The notes under the pieces are model-generated. The model was not told where the DNA came from, ran no database searches, and saw nothing but the letters and a program-made list of their open reading frames with translations. Position numbers and translations under genes: made by a program. A stretch of DNA of 64,000 nucleotides from positions 5,456,001-5,520,000 of the forward strand of contig NZ_CP107785.1 of NCBI RefSeq assembly GCF_036345915.1. Direction: 5' to 3'. This document shows positions 34,193-42,173 of this stretch, one piece after another. Source of the stretch: Nocardia sp. NBC_00565. GTDB taxonomy: Bacteria > Actinomycetota > Actinomycetes > Mycobacteriales > Mycobacteriaceae. The stretch's first letter is position 1. Every line of letters starts with the position of its first letter.

Positions 34193-35587
34193 ATGGATCC
34201 GAAACTCGCTGATGATCTCGCGGACCTACCCGCGCTGCTGGACGAGACCCGGCACGTGGCGCAGCAGGTGCTGGCCGGGCTCGATGCCAGGCCCGTGGCT
34301 CGACCATCCGGAGTGACCGACGCCGCCGCGCTCCCGGAGGTCGGTGTCGGACTGCGGGCGGCGCTGCGGGAATTCCAGCAGCGGTGGGAGCCGCGATTCT
34401 CGGGTAGCGCGGGCCCGCGTTACCTCGGATTCGTCACCGGCGGAACAACTCCCGCCGCACTGGCGGGCGACTGGCTGACCGGCGTTTTCGACCAGAACAC
34501 CATCACCACCGGTGATTCGGCGGCCTCGGCGCTCGAGCGAGAGACCGTCGGCTGGCTCGGGCAGTTGTTCGGGCTGACCGAACACACCGGCGCCTTCGTC
34601 TCCGGCGCGACCATGTCGAATTTCGTCGGATTGGCAACGGCCCGTGAGTGGTTGGGCGAACATCTGGGGATTTCGGTCGCGGACGCCGGAGTCGGCGCGC
34701 TCGGGCCCGTGCACGTGTTATCCGGAGCGCCGCACGCGAGCATCTACAAGGGACTCGCCATGCTCGGCATCGGCCGCAACCAATTACGGCTGGTACCAAC
34801 GCAATCGGGACGCGAGGCAGTCGACATCCGGCGGCTCACCGACGCCTTGGACGCGCTCGACGGCCATCCGTCGATCGTCGTCGCCAATGCGGGCACCGTG
34901 AACACGGTGGACTTCGACGATCTGCGCGCCATCGCGGAACTGAAGCAGCGGTACCCGTTCTGGCTGCACGTCGACGGAGCATTCGGCGCATTCGCCGCAC
35001 TCGCACCGGAGCACGCCCATCTCGTCGACGGGCTGGCCGCGGCCGATTCGGTCTGCGTCGACCTGCACAAGTGGCTGAATGTGCCCTACGACGCGGCAGT
35101 GCAATTCACGCGCCGCCGCGACCTTCAGGTCCAGGTTTTCCAGAACACCGCCGCATACCTCGGCACACCCACTGGCACACCGGATTTCGTCCACCTGGTG
35201 CCGGACAGCTCGCGCCGCCTGCGCGCGCTGGCCGCCTGGTTCACCCTGACCGCCTACGGCAAGGCAGGTCATCGGGAGATCGTGGAGCGCAACGTCGCCT
35301 CGGCGCGACGACTCGGCGACCGGCTCAGCCTGAGCGGTTCGGTGCAACTACTGGCACCTGTCCGACTCAACGTCGTGTGCTTCACCCTGACCGACCGGCC
35401 GACCCCCGAACGGGTCCAGGCACTCACCCGAGCAATCACCGAAAGCGGCGAAACCTTCCTCACACCAACCATTTACAACGGAACGCCAGCCCTACGCGCC
35501 GCCTTCAGCAACTGGCGAACCACCGACGCCGACCTGGACCGCATCTACGACGCGATCATCGCGGCCTGCACCGGCCTCGACAGTTAG
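34193..35587 (+). CDS. PLP-dependent group II decarboxylase
   Basis: 464 aa, complete. Asp261 in HVDGAFGAF pairs with the pyridinium nitrogen and Lys293 in DLHKWLNVPYD is the Schiff-base lysine; these are signatures of aromatic-amino-acid/glutamate-type decarboxylases. The last 85 bases, up to and including the TAG stop, occur again at 40844-40928, and an IS5-type end begins at the last base of the stop codon. The protein itself looks undamaged. Confidence 0.92.
   Translation: MDPKLADDLADLPALLDETRHVAQQVLAGLDARPVARPSGVTDAAALPEVGVGLRAALREFQQRWEPRFSGSAGPRYLGFVTGGTTPAALAGDWLTGVFDQNTITTGDSAASALERETVGWLGQLFGLTEHTGAFVSGATMSNFVGLATAREWLGEHLGISVADAGVGALGPVHVLSGAPHASIYKGLAMLGIGRNQLRLVPTQSGREAVDIRRLTDALDALDGHPSIVVANAGTVNTVDFDDLRAIAELKQRYPFWLHVDGAFGAFAALAPEHAHLVDGLAAADSVCVDLHKWLNVPYDAAVQFTRRRDLQVQVFQNTAAYLGTPTGTPDFVHLVPDSSRRLRALAAWFTLTAYGKAGHREIVERNVASARRLGDRLSLSGSVQLLAPVRLNVVCFTLTDRPTPERVQALTRAITESGETFLTPTIYNGTPALRAAFSNWRTTDADLDRIYDAIIAACTGLDS
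35503..35587. repeat. 85-bp direct repeat, left copy (3' end of the decarboxylase gene)
   Basis: About 81 of 85 bases match 40844-40928 by eye, ending at the stop codon in both. The two copies flank a 5.3-kb block of insertion sequences and accessory genes, like attL/attR of an integrated element or the scar of a duplication. Confidence 0.9.
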
Positions 35588-35765
35588 GCCCTGTTTAAGA
35601 AGTGGTTTGAGGTGACTGCGCTGCTGTGCAGTGCAGTCAGCGTGGGGCGGAAAATGTTGTCGTGATGTCTGGGCACCCTTGGATAATCCCGCCTGCCTCA
35701 TCGATGTGTGGCGATGTGGTCGGCGATCCGGAATTGAAGTCGGTGATTGCAGAAGGGAACGGGGA

Positions 35766-37079
35766 TCACAGCAGTCGAACGTTGACGAGAGGACTGGTGG
35801 CGGCGAGGATGGCCACGAGCTGACCAGATTCCGCACGCCCCAGCCACACCGAGTTTTCTCTGCCGCCCGCGGCGGGGAAGGCGATCATGTCCCCGCCGCT
35901 AGCCTTGTCGTGGACGCAGGTGAAGCCGTCGGCGAGACGCTCGATTCCGGAGTCGTCGCCATCGTCGAACCAGCAGGCATATTGGTCCGCGAGCGCCTCC
36001 CAGGCGGAAGCGTCGGCGAAGCATCCGTCGTCACCATTGTCGATCAGGTAGCCGACGACATCTCCGGACTGCAGCAGCCGCAGATCGTCATTCTCGCAGA
36101 GTGCGAGTTCCCAGGTGACCGCAGGTTCGGGGGCGAGCACCAGCCGGACCGCTCTCGAATGAACGTTGGAGCCGCTGCGACCCTGGTACTCCCAGTCCTC
36201 GCGGACCATCGCGGCCTGGACCCGGTAGGTCCCCGCAGGGATCCGCTCAGACAGTTCGCGAACCCGACGGTCGGTGTCGGGGTAGTCCCTATCTACATAG
36301 GCCATATCGACGATGAGCCTTCCACTGGGAATGCTCACCTCCCCGACGTCGACCGGATCCACGACGGTGACGATCTCCTCATGGCTGGCCACGTCGCCGA
36401 TGTATGCGATCCGAGCGCCCGGCTGAAAGAGAGCACCGAGCTGACCTGGCAACGCGGGATGAGGAGGCTCCCAGGGGCACGAGGCACCAGCGAGCAACGA
36501 TGACGATCCCTGCCATTGTGCAGGCATGGGCGCTTCCCGGAAGGTCAAAGGGCCGCTGATCTGGCGGGTGGTGCCGCGAAGCAGCAAGGCGGGCTTACCG
36601 AATCGCGGTTTGGAGTACCAGATCTGATCGTCTTTCGACCATCCCTGACCGATGGAGGGGCCCGCGTTCCCTTGCGGTGCGAGCCGGTGCTGACCCGGCC
36701 CCTGGGGGTTAGGGTGGTCTATAGAGTCCTGGCCTGCGTCCCAGGCGAATTCGGGCATGTCCGAGGTGGTGTAGTGCCAGTTCTCCATCCGGCGCATGAA
36801 CAGCCGGTCCGGCTCGACCAATCGCAGGTCGGCGCCGGCTACCCGACGACCCTGCTCGTCGTAGGCCCAGATACCGAAGTAATGATCGTTCCAAGAGACC
36901 AGGTGCACCTCGAGGGGATAACGCCGTTGCAGCGTGCCGTACACCACCACATAAGGCCGACCTTTCCGGTCCCGCTCGCTGGCTGAGGTCTCATTCAGCG
37001 GGTAGAGCACTGACCTTGTGGCGAAGTCCCAGCCCATTGCATACGACACTTCGACGATTGCCGTTGCCGGATCCGTCAA
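35766..37079 (-). CDS. DUF4241 protein (possible immunity protein)
   Basis: 437 aa from TTG 37079, with GGGAG 6 bases upstream. The C-terminal half, from VSIPSGRLIVDMAYVDRDYP through RIPAGTYRVQAAMVRE to WELALCENDDL and DDGCFADASAWEAL, matches DUF4241, which is found in predicted toxin-immunity loci. The N-terminal 200 residues (Trp/Tyr-rich, WNDHYFGIWAYDEQG) are not recognised. No toxin gene adjoins. It lies between the IS5-type ends, oriented against the transposase. Confidence 0.8.
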   Translation of the reverse strand: MTDPATAIVEVSYAMGWDFATRSVLYPLNETSASERDRKGRPYVVVYGTLQRRYPLEVHLVSWNDHYFGIWAYDEQGRRVAGADLRLVEPDRLFMRRMENWHYTTSDMPEFAWDAGQDSIDHPNPQGPGQHRLAPQGNAGPSIGQGWSKDDQIWYSKPRFGKPALLLRGTTRQISGPLTFREAPMPAQWQGSSSLLAGASCPWEPPHPALPGQLGALFQPGARIAYIGDVASHEEIVTVVDPVDVGEVSIPSGRLIVDMAYVDRDYPDTDRRVRELSERIPAGTYRVQAAMVREDWEYQGRSGSNVHSRAVRLVLAPEPAVTWELALCENDDLRLLQSGDVVGYLIDNGDDGCFADASAWEALADQYACWFDDGDDSGIERLADGFTCVHDKASGGDMIAFPAAGGRENSVWLGRAESGQLVAILAATSPLVNVRLL

Positions 37080-37101
37080 CGTCTGCTCCCTACCTCTGCA
37101 C

Positions 37102-37133
37102 GATCACTCCCGAGGACGATCACTCCCGAGGAC
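37102..37133. repeat. Tandem 16-bp direct repeat
   Basis: GATCACTCCCGAGGAC occurs twice back to back, 22 bases upstream of the DUF4241 start on the opposite side from the transposase. It may be a regulator site or polymerase slippage. Confidence 0.7.
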
Positions 37134-37271
37134 GCGATCGTAGTGCTCCTCGATCGGGTGGCTTCTCGGCCATGGCGAACCTCGTCGGTGCGCTGGGAAG
37201 TGGACTTCGTGCCAGCTGTTCTGACACGAAAGTGCTTGTCGGGCAGGGTGTGTCGTTGGCCGGGAATGAGT

Positions 37272-37326
37272 GAGGTCTCCGGTAGATGGTTTGTATACAA
37301 AGACGAACCTGAGTACCGGAGACCTC
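37272..37326 (+). promoter_or_regulatory. Long-range stem that hides the transposase ribosome site
   Basis: GAGGTCTCCGGTA (37272-37284) is the perfect complement of TACCGGAGACCTC (37314-37326), 29 nt apart. The second arm contains the GGAG ribosome site and ends at the base before the GTG start 37327. In a transcript reading in from outside the RNA would fold and block translation. Confidence 0.7.
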
Positions 37327-38231
37327 GTGATCAGCGTACCGGCAACGAGGCGGGCGGACTTGACCGACGAGCAGTGGGCCGTGATTGCGCCGTTGCTGCC
37401 TGTCGGGACGAAGTCCGGTCGCCCGCCGAAGTGGACGAAACGGCAGCTCATCGACGGGATCCGGTGGCAGATTCGGGCCGGGTCGCCGTGGCGTGACGTC
37501 CCGGACTGCTACGGGCCGTGGGAGTCGGTGTACGGGCTGTTCCGTCGCTGGCAGCGCGGCGGGGTGTGGGCGGCGATTCTGTCGGCGTTGCAAACCCTGG
37601 CCGACGCGCAGGGGCGGATCACCTGGGATGTCAGCGTTGACTCGTCGGTGTCGCGGGCGCATCAGCATGCTGCCGGTGCCCGGAAAAGGGGGATCTGCAG
37701 ACCGAACCGCCCAGCACCGAGGATGATCCCGAACCCGAGGATCACGCGTTGGGTCGGTCGCGTGGCGGATGGACCACCAAGACGCATCTGGCGTGCGAGC
37801 AGGGCCGCAAGCCCCTGTCGGTGGCGATCACCGCCGGTCAGCGGGGCGACAGCCCACAGTTCGAGGTAGTGCTCGCGGAGATCCGGGTGCCGCGTCTCGG
37901 CGGCGGTCGGCCGCGGACCCGCCCGAACCGGGTGCTGGCGGACAAGGCGTACAGCTCGCGTGGCAACCGGGCCTACCTGCGGCGGCACGGTATCAAGGCG
38001 ACCATCCCGATCAAGGCCGACCAAGTGGCCAACCGCCACAAGAAGGGCTCGACCGGTGGACGGCCTCCGACCTTCGACAAACAGGTCTACAAGCAGCGCC
38101 ATGCCGTGGAATGCGGCATCAACCTACTCAAACAAAACCGCGCCGTGGCAACCAGGTTCGACAAACTCGCCGTCCGATTCAAGGCGACCGTGCAGATCGC
38201 CACGATCAACATCTGGCTGCGAGCTTCTTAA
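37327..38231 (+). CDS. IS5-family transposase, orfA/orfB by -1 frameshift
   Basis: Frame A starts at GTG 37327 and encodes [30 protein letters not shown] and [15 protein letters not shown] (first catalytic Asp). At CGGAAAAGGGGG (37681-37692) a -1 shift leads to frame B with [35 protein letters not shown] (second Asp) and [20 protein letters not shown] (Glu). Joined, the product is about 300 aa, the usual length for the IS427 group, where such frameshifting is known. The split is therefore probably programmed and not damage. The right inverted end overlaps the stop region. Confidence 0.85.
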
Positions 38232-38339
38232 ACAGGTCCTAGTACTGCGACGACACTCAGGTGAGCGGGTGGCCACGGCGCTGGTAGTGGGACAGGCGGG
38301 CTTGGTGTTGCCGGCCCGACCGGCCCGGATCGAAGGGCC

Positions 38340-38975
38340 ACCATATGGTGAGTGACCGAGTACACCAGCCTCCCACTGCTTTCCTCGATATCGACGGGCC
38401 GCTGCTACCGATCGGCGAGGAGCCGCGGCCGCGGCCTTCGGCCCCGGATCCCGAGTGGCACTTCGCGCGGCTGAAACGCACGGCCGGACTTCGCCTTTCG
38501 GCGCTCCCGTGCGTGCTCGTCTGGGCCACCGGCTGAGGTCTGCGATCTGGTTGATACGCAACACATCCCGCAGTTTCGACAGACTCCACATCGAAAGCGG
38601 CCGGCCCAGATCTTGGGGGCAGCACCGAACGATATGACAGATCCGCTCACGTGTGCTCGGATCGGTCTTGCTCGGCCTGCCCTCTTTCCATTTTGGGTCC
38701 AAAGCACCGAACCCATGAGCGTTGAAGTCGTGAATCACTTGCCGCACATACGATTCCGACACTGCAACTTCGCGATCAACCCGACCGGCCGCCGCTGCGC
38801 CGAGGCCATCATCACCACCACTGCGCGCGCCTCATCCGTACCGGCTGCTTCTTGCGCCGCGCGATCTGGACCAGCTTGCGGCCCTCCTCCGGGGGCACCG
38901 CTCTGACGAACGCATCCGGCTTGCGAGCCACCGGCACCACCTCCACCGGCAGCATCACCGGTCACCGGCGCGGGT
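38340..38975 (-). pseudogene. IS630-family transposase remnant, several frameshifts
   Basis: Reading from 38948: VVPVARKPDAFVRAVPPEEG and KLVQIARR, then in other frames AVVVMMASAQRRPVGLIAKL, SESYVRQVIHDFNAHGFGAL, DPKWKEGRPSK and PQDLGRPLSMWSLSKLRDVL. This is the N-terminal HTH and linker of an IS630 transposase unrelated in detail to the intact one next door. The DDE core is unrecognisable. Confidence 0.75.
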
Positions 38976-39024
38976 TCAACCCCGCCACCCGACGATTACC
39001 TCATCAACCATCTTGGACGAGGCA

Positions 39025-40353
39025 CTAGTGTGTCGCGTCTGAAATTCGTTGAAGATATTTAGCGAGTGATTCGAGGATCTCCTCCGCGGTTTTGCGCCAG
39101 ACGAATGGTTTCGGGTCGGCGTTCCATTGCTCGATCCAGGCTGTGATGTCTTTGTCCAGTGCCGCAACGCTTTTGTGGACGCCGCGGCGCAGGAGTTGGT
39201 CGGTGAGGAATCCGAACCAGCGTTCGACCTGGTTGAGCCAGGACGAGCCGGTCGGGGTGAAATGCATATGGAAGCGTGGATGTTTGGCCAGCCAGGCGTT
39301 GATCGTCGGTGTCTTGTGGGTGGACAAGTTGTCGCAGACCAGGTGCACGTCGAGTTCCTCGGGCACGGCCTTGTTGATCGCGATGAGGAATTTCTTGAAC
39401 TCGGCCGCGCGGCGGCGGGAGTACAGCTTGGAGATCACGGCTCCGTCGGCGATGTCGAACGCCGCGAACAGGCTGGTCACGCCGTGTCGGACGTAGTCGT
39501 GGGAGTATCGCTCGGGCATACCGGGCATCATCGGCAGCACCGGTTGCGAGCGGTCCAGTGCCTGGATCCCCGACTTCTCGTCCACACACAGCACGACCGC
39601 CTTTTCCGGCGGATTGTGATACAGCCCGACCACATCGACGACCTTGTCCACGAACAACGGATCGGTCGAGAGTTCGAACCCGTCGGCCACATGCGGTTTC
39701 AGCTCGAACTTGCTCCAGATTCGTCCAATCGTCGACGGCGACAAGCCACTTCGTTTGGCCATCGAGGTCCGCGACCAATGCGTCGCGCCTGTCGGCTTCT
39801 GTTCCAGGGTCATCGTGACCACTTCTTCGACCTTGTCCAGCAGGATCGACGGGGGCCGTCCAGGACGCGGCTCGTCGGACAGCCCCTCGAGACGTTTCTG
39901 CGCGAAACGCCTCCGCCACTTACCCACAGTCTGGGTTGTGATACCCAACTCAGCTGCCACATCCTGATTGGAATTTCCTGCCGCACAACCTAATACGATC
40001 CGGCAGCGTTGCGCGAGCGCCTGCGACGACTTCGCTCGACGCGCCCACCGCTGCAACGTCTCACGCTCATCGCCGGTCAACACGATCTCGGCCACCGGCC
40101 GCCCACCGCGATCACGATCGCCCAGTCCTTCCAGACCCTCGGCAGCGAACTGCCCGCGCCACCTCGCCGCCGACCCCACCGAGACACCGACAAGCCGCGC
40201 GGCACCCGCATTCGACATACCCTCAGCACAGGCCAGCACGATCCGAGCTCGTTGCGCCTCACGCCGATCCGGCGATTGCGCCATGCGCGCCAGCTCCACA
40301 CGCTCAGCGTCGGACACAACGATCTCAACAGCAGAAGGCCCACGATGCGACAC
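39025..40353 (-). CDS. IS630-family transposase
   Basis: 442 aa. Two HTH parts ([40 protein letters not shown]) and a DDE domain with [14 protein letters not shown] (first Asp), [13 protein letters not shown] (second Asp) and [14 protein letters not shown] (Glu). It reads through the terminal repeat: its last codons lie in the inverted repeat and the stop TAG is formed by the target TA plus the flanking G. Intact and probably active. Confidence 0.95.
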   Translation of the reverse strand: MSHRGPSAVEIVVSDAERVELARMAQSPDRREAQRARIVLACAEGMSNAGAARLVGVSVGSAARWRGQFAAEGLEGLGDRDRGGRPVAEIVLTGDERETLQRWARRAKSSQALAQRCRIVLGCAAGNSNQDVAAELGITTQTVGKWRRRFAQKRLEGLSDEPRPGRPPSILLDKVEEVVTMTLEQKPTGATHWSRTSMAKRSGLSPSTIGRIWSKFELKPHVADGFELSTDPLFVDKVVDVVGLYHNPPEKAVVLCVDEKSGIQALDRSQPVLPMMPGMPERYSHDYVRHGVTSLFAAFDIADGAVISKLYSRRRAAEFKKFLIAINKAVPEELDVHLVCDNLSTHKTPTINAWLAKHPRFHMHFTPTGSSWLNQVERWFGFLTDQLLRRGVHKSVAALDKDITAWIEQWNADPKPFVWRKTAEEILESLAKYLQRISDATH

Positions 40354-40401
40354 AGAAACAGGCTAACAACTTAGGGAATGCATTTCAGACGCGACACACT
40401 A
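39026..40401 (-). mobile_element. Complete IS630-family insertion sequence
   Basis: Terminal inverted repeats GTGTGTCGCGTCTGAAAT (left, from 39028) and its complement (ending 40399) are perfect and are flanked by the TA target duplication (39026-39027, 40400-40401). Length 1376 bp including both TA dinucleotides. The insertion lies exactly in the TAG stop codon of the gene at 40399-40776 and leaves that stop intact. Confidence 0.93.
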
Positions 40402-40776
40402 GCTCACACCTGACAGGGATGCTTCGATGGCCGAGAAGATGCCGGAATCGACTTTTTTCTGCCAGTCCGGGAGCTGTTCCCAGTCGGCCACATAGGACGG
40501 CTTGGGGTCGGGGATGTGCTTGTGGATCTGTCCGATCCAGCACAGGGCTACCCATCGCCCCTTCTGCTCGGGGCTTAGTTTGCTGGCGTTTCCGTTGGTG
40601 ATCGAGATGAACTGTGCCACTTGGTCATACACCGCGATCGCGGCGCCTTGCTCCCACGCTGGCATGTCCTCCCACTCGGCGACATAGCCGGGTTTCGGCT
40701 CTTCGGGGTAGTACTTGCGGACACCGTCGATCCAGGCGCGGCGAAAGATCCGGCCGCGGTCAGCGTCGTCGGGCAC
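40399..40776 (-). CDS. Hypothetical protein with an internal duplication
   Basis: 125 aa from ATG 40776. PEEPKPGYVAEWEDMPAWEQ (about 24-43) and PDPKPSYVADWEQLPDWQK (about 89-107) are repeats of one Trp-rich unit, joined by LSPEQKGRWVALCWIGQ. Similar two-repeat proteins occur widely in Streptomyces and Nocardia without a known role. Soluble, no signal peptide. The stop codon TAG coincides with the TA target of the IS630 element, and the original reading frame also ends there, so the protein is complete. Confidence 0.8.
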   Translation of the reverse strand: MPDDADRGRIFRRAWIDGVRKYYPEEPKPGYVAEWEDMPAWEQGAAIAVYDQVAQFISITNGNASKLSPEQKGRWVALCWIGQIHKHIPDPKPSYVADWEQLPDWQKKVDSGIFSAIEASLSGVS

Positions 40777-40843
40777 TGGTTCTCCTCATGGTAGTGGTCG
40801 GTGACGGTAGAGCTGAGATTTGATTGTCGAGGTGGCGAACATG

Positions 40844-40928
40844 CTTCAGCAACTAGCGAACCACCGACGCCGACCTGGACCGCATCTACGACGCGATCAT
40901 CGCGGCCTGCACTAGCCTCGACAATTAG
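40844..40928. repeat. 85-bp direct repeat, right copy
   Basis: Second copy of the decarboxylase 3' end (left copy 35503-35587), with four mismatches seen by eye. It lies 67 bases upstream of the start of the gene at 40399-40776 and is not part of any gene here. Sequence after its TAG (CCGATGTGCC) is probably the original downstream flank of the decarboxylase. Confidence 0.9.
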
Positions 40929-40968
40929 CCGATGTGCCAGGCCCACGGTGGACTGTCGCTAATGTAAG

Positions 40969-41430
40969 TCATTCGTTGAGCCATTGCTCAATCTTTTCAA
41001 GTTCCACGGCCGAATAGCTTGGCGCGCAGTCTTCACCATCGAGCAGCGTCCAGTCATACGGTGATGTGGAGCTACGCACCAGCCGGTATCCCGCCCGCCT
41101 GGCCCGCACGGTGAGTGCCTGAATTCGCGCCGACATCGGGTCGATCGGCACCGGCCGTAGCCGTCTGTCGTTCACTGAACGAATCCGCCCTCGTGAAGGT
41201 CTCGGGGGCGGAAAAACCTCCGCCCAATACTCATGTCGAATCGCATCCCATAGCCCCGAAAGGTTGGGGAACAGCTCGCGCATCTGCGCCAGGTCCGGAG
41301 CAGAAGCGGGAGTGAAAGAAGCCAAAGGCTTCGAGTCAGACCCGTTGCATACCAGCATTATTCGAATACGGTGGTGGTCAATCCGCCACTCGGCCAGCCA
41401 GCCATCCACCTCGGTGCGATACTCATCCAT
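40969..41430 (-). CDS. Hypothetical protein
   Basis: 153 aa from ATG 41430 (GGCGGGG just upstream). The C-terminal part (RRAGYRLVRSSTSPYDWTLL, then DGEDCAPSYSAVELEKIEQW) is a compact alpha/beta unit typical of small actinobacterial proteins of unknown function; the N-terminal part contains a Pro/Arg linker. No membrane segment. It runs in the same direction as, and 18 bases after, the operon at 41449-44627, so may be its last gene. Confidence 0.65.
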   Translation of the reverse strand: MDEYRTEVDGWLAEWRIDHHRIRIMLVCNGSDSKPLASFTPASAPDLAQMRELFPNLSGLWDAIRHEYWAEVFPPPRPSRGRIRSVNDRRLRPVPIDPMSARIQALTVRARRAGYRLVRSSTSPYDWTLLDGEDCAPSYSAVELEKIEQWLNE

Positions 41431-41448
41431 CCCCGCCGCCCCGAATCT

Positions 41449-41787
41449 CTAGCTTCTCAGCGCGTCATCTGAGCCGTGCACCGATGACGCCAACTCCGCG
41501 AGCTTGTCCAGCACTTCACGTAACGTCCCGAGCGTCGGTCCGCCGGACGGTGGTGCGCCGATCTGTGATGGCGCAGGGTAATCGATACCTCTCGCCGCAG
41601 CGCGTTCGCGAGGGCTGGAAGTTTGCGGCGCGAGTCGGCCAGCATCTACCAACGTGTGATATGCCGCCGATTTCCACACACAGCGATTCACCCGGCAGTC
41701 ACGGTGCCTGCGCATCTGCTCGTGCGCCAATTCGACATCGGCGCACCCGCACACCTCCGGCGGTGTCACGATCATGTTCTCGCGCAT
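41449..41787 (-). CDS. Small Cys-rich protein of the radical SAM operon
   Basis: 112 aa. The core AHEQMRRHRDCRVNRCVWKS, AAYHTLVDAGRLAP and SPRERAAARGI recurs in many small Nocardia/Rhodococcus proteins. Cys at CGC (14-16 region) and DCRVNRC could bind metal. Start ATG 41787 overlaps the previous stop (TGATG). Unknown function; co-translation with the four upstream genes ties it to that system. Confidence 0.75.
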   Translation of the reverse strand: MRENMIVTPPEVCGCADVELAHEQMRRHRDCRVNRCVWKSAAYHTLVDAGRLAPQTSSPRERAAARGIDYPAPSQIGAPPSGGPTLGTLREVLDKLAELASSVHGSDDALRS

Positions 41788-42173
41788 CACGCCGCCCCCG
41801 GTTCGGCGGGGGTCAGCTTCGTGGCACGCGTCCACGTGGTTGCGGGGCATACAGTTTCGAGGTCGAAGTCCTCACATATCCGTGCCGGTTGGTTGTCGAC
41901 ATGGGCCAGGTCGTAGACGACGATTGCCACCACATCGAGCCCGGCCGCTATACCGAGGGCATACCCGATGGGGTCGGGAAGGTCATGCGGGGGCCGCACT
42001 GTGTACACGTGCTGGTACCCCAGCGCGCGGGCATGCCGGACGACCGCGACCGCATGGCGCGGCGCGTGCGGCCCCGACACATCACCACGTACGAAACCGA
42101 CAGATTTCGGCAGACCGTCGCTGCCACCGGTAGACAATGCCGTATCCGGTTCTGCTACTTGCACATTCGTCAT
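41787..42173 (-). CDS. Protein with a resolvase-like alpha/beta fold (DVSGPH motif)
   Basis: 128 aa from ATG 42173, overlapping the previous stop (TGATG). SVGFVRGDVSGPHAPRH, VVRHARALGYQHVYTVRPP, GLDVVAIVVYDLAHVD and DLETVCPATTWTR follow the beta-alpha-beta pattern of the serine recombinase catalytic domain, but there is no DNA-binding domain and the usual Ser position and Arg set are not certain. A shorter relative is encoded at 3157-3339. Tentatively a non-recombinase member of that fold. Confidence 0.7.
   Translation of the reverse strand: MTNVQVAEPDTALSTGGSDGLPKSVGFVRGDVSGPHAPRHAVAVVRHARALGYQHVYTVRPPHDLPDPIGYALGIAAGLDVVAIVVYDLAHVDNQPARICEDFDLETVCPATTWTRATKLTPAEPGAA

Larger units (their letters stand above)
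35587..38239. mobile_element. IS5-type (IS427-like) element carrying a DUF4241 passenger gene
   Basis: The left end GGCCCTGTTTAAGAAG (35587-35602) and the inverse of the right end (38224-38239, GGACCTGTTTAAGAAG) match at 15 of 16 positions, and each is flanked by TA (35585-35586, 38240-38241). The enclosed 2.65 kb is twice the normal length because a complete DUF4241 gene lies between the left end and the transposase. Either the passenger moves with the element, or a second copy of the element once stood at 35587 and was deleted internally. Confidence 0.7.

Noticed and set aside
35587..40928. A tRNA or integrase gene that would explain site-specific integration at the decarboxylase end
   Set aside because: No tRNA-like cloverleaf or tyrosine/serine integrase was found in or next to the block.
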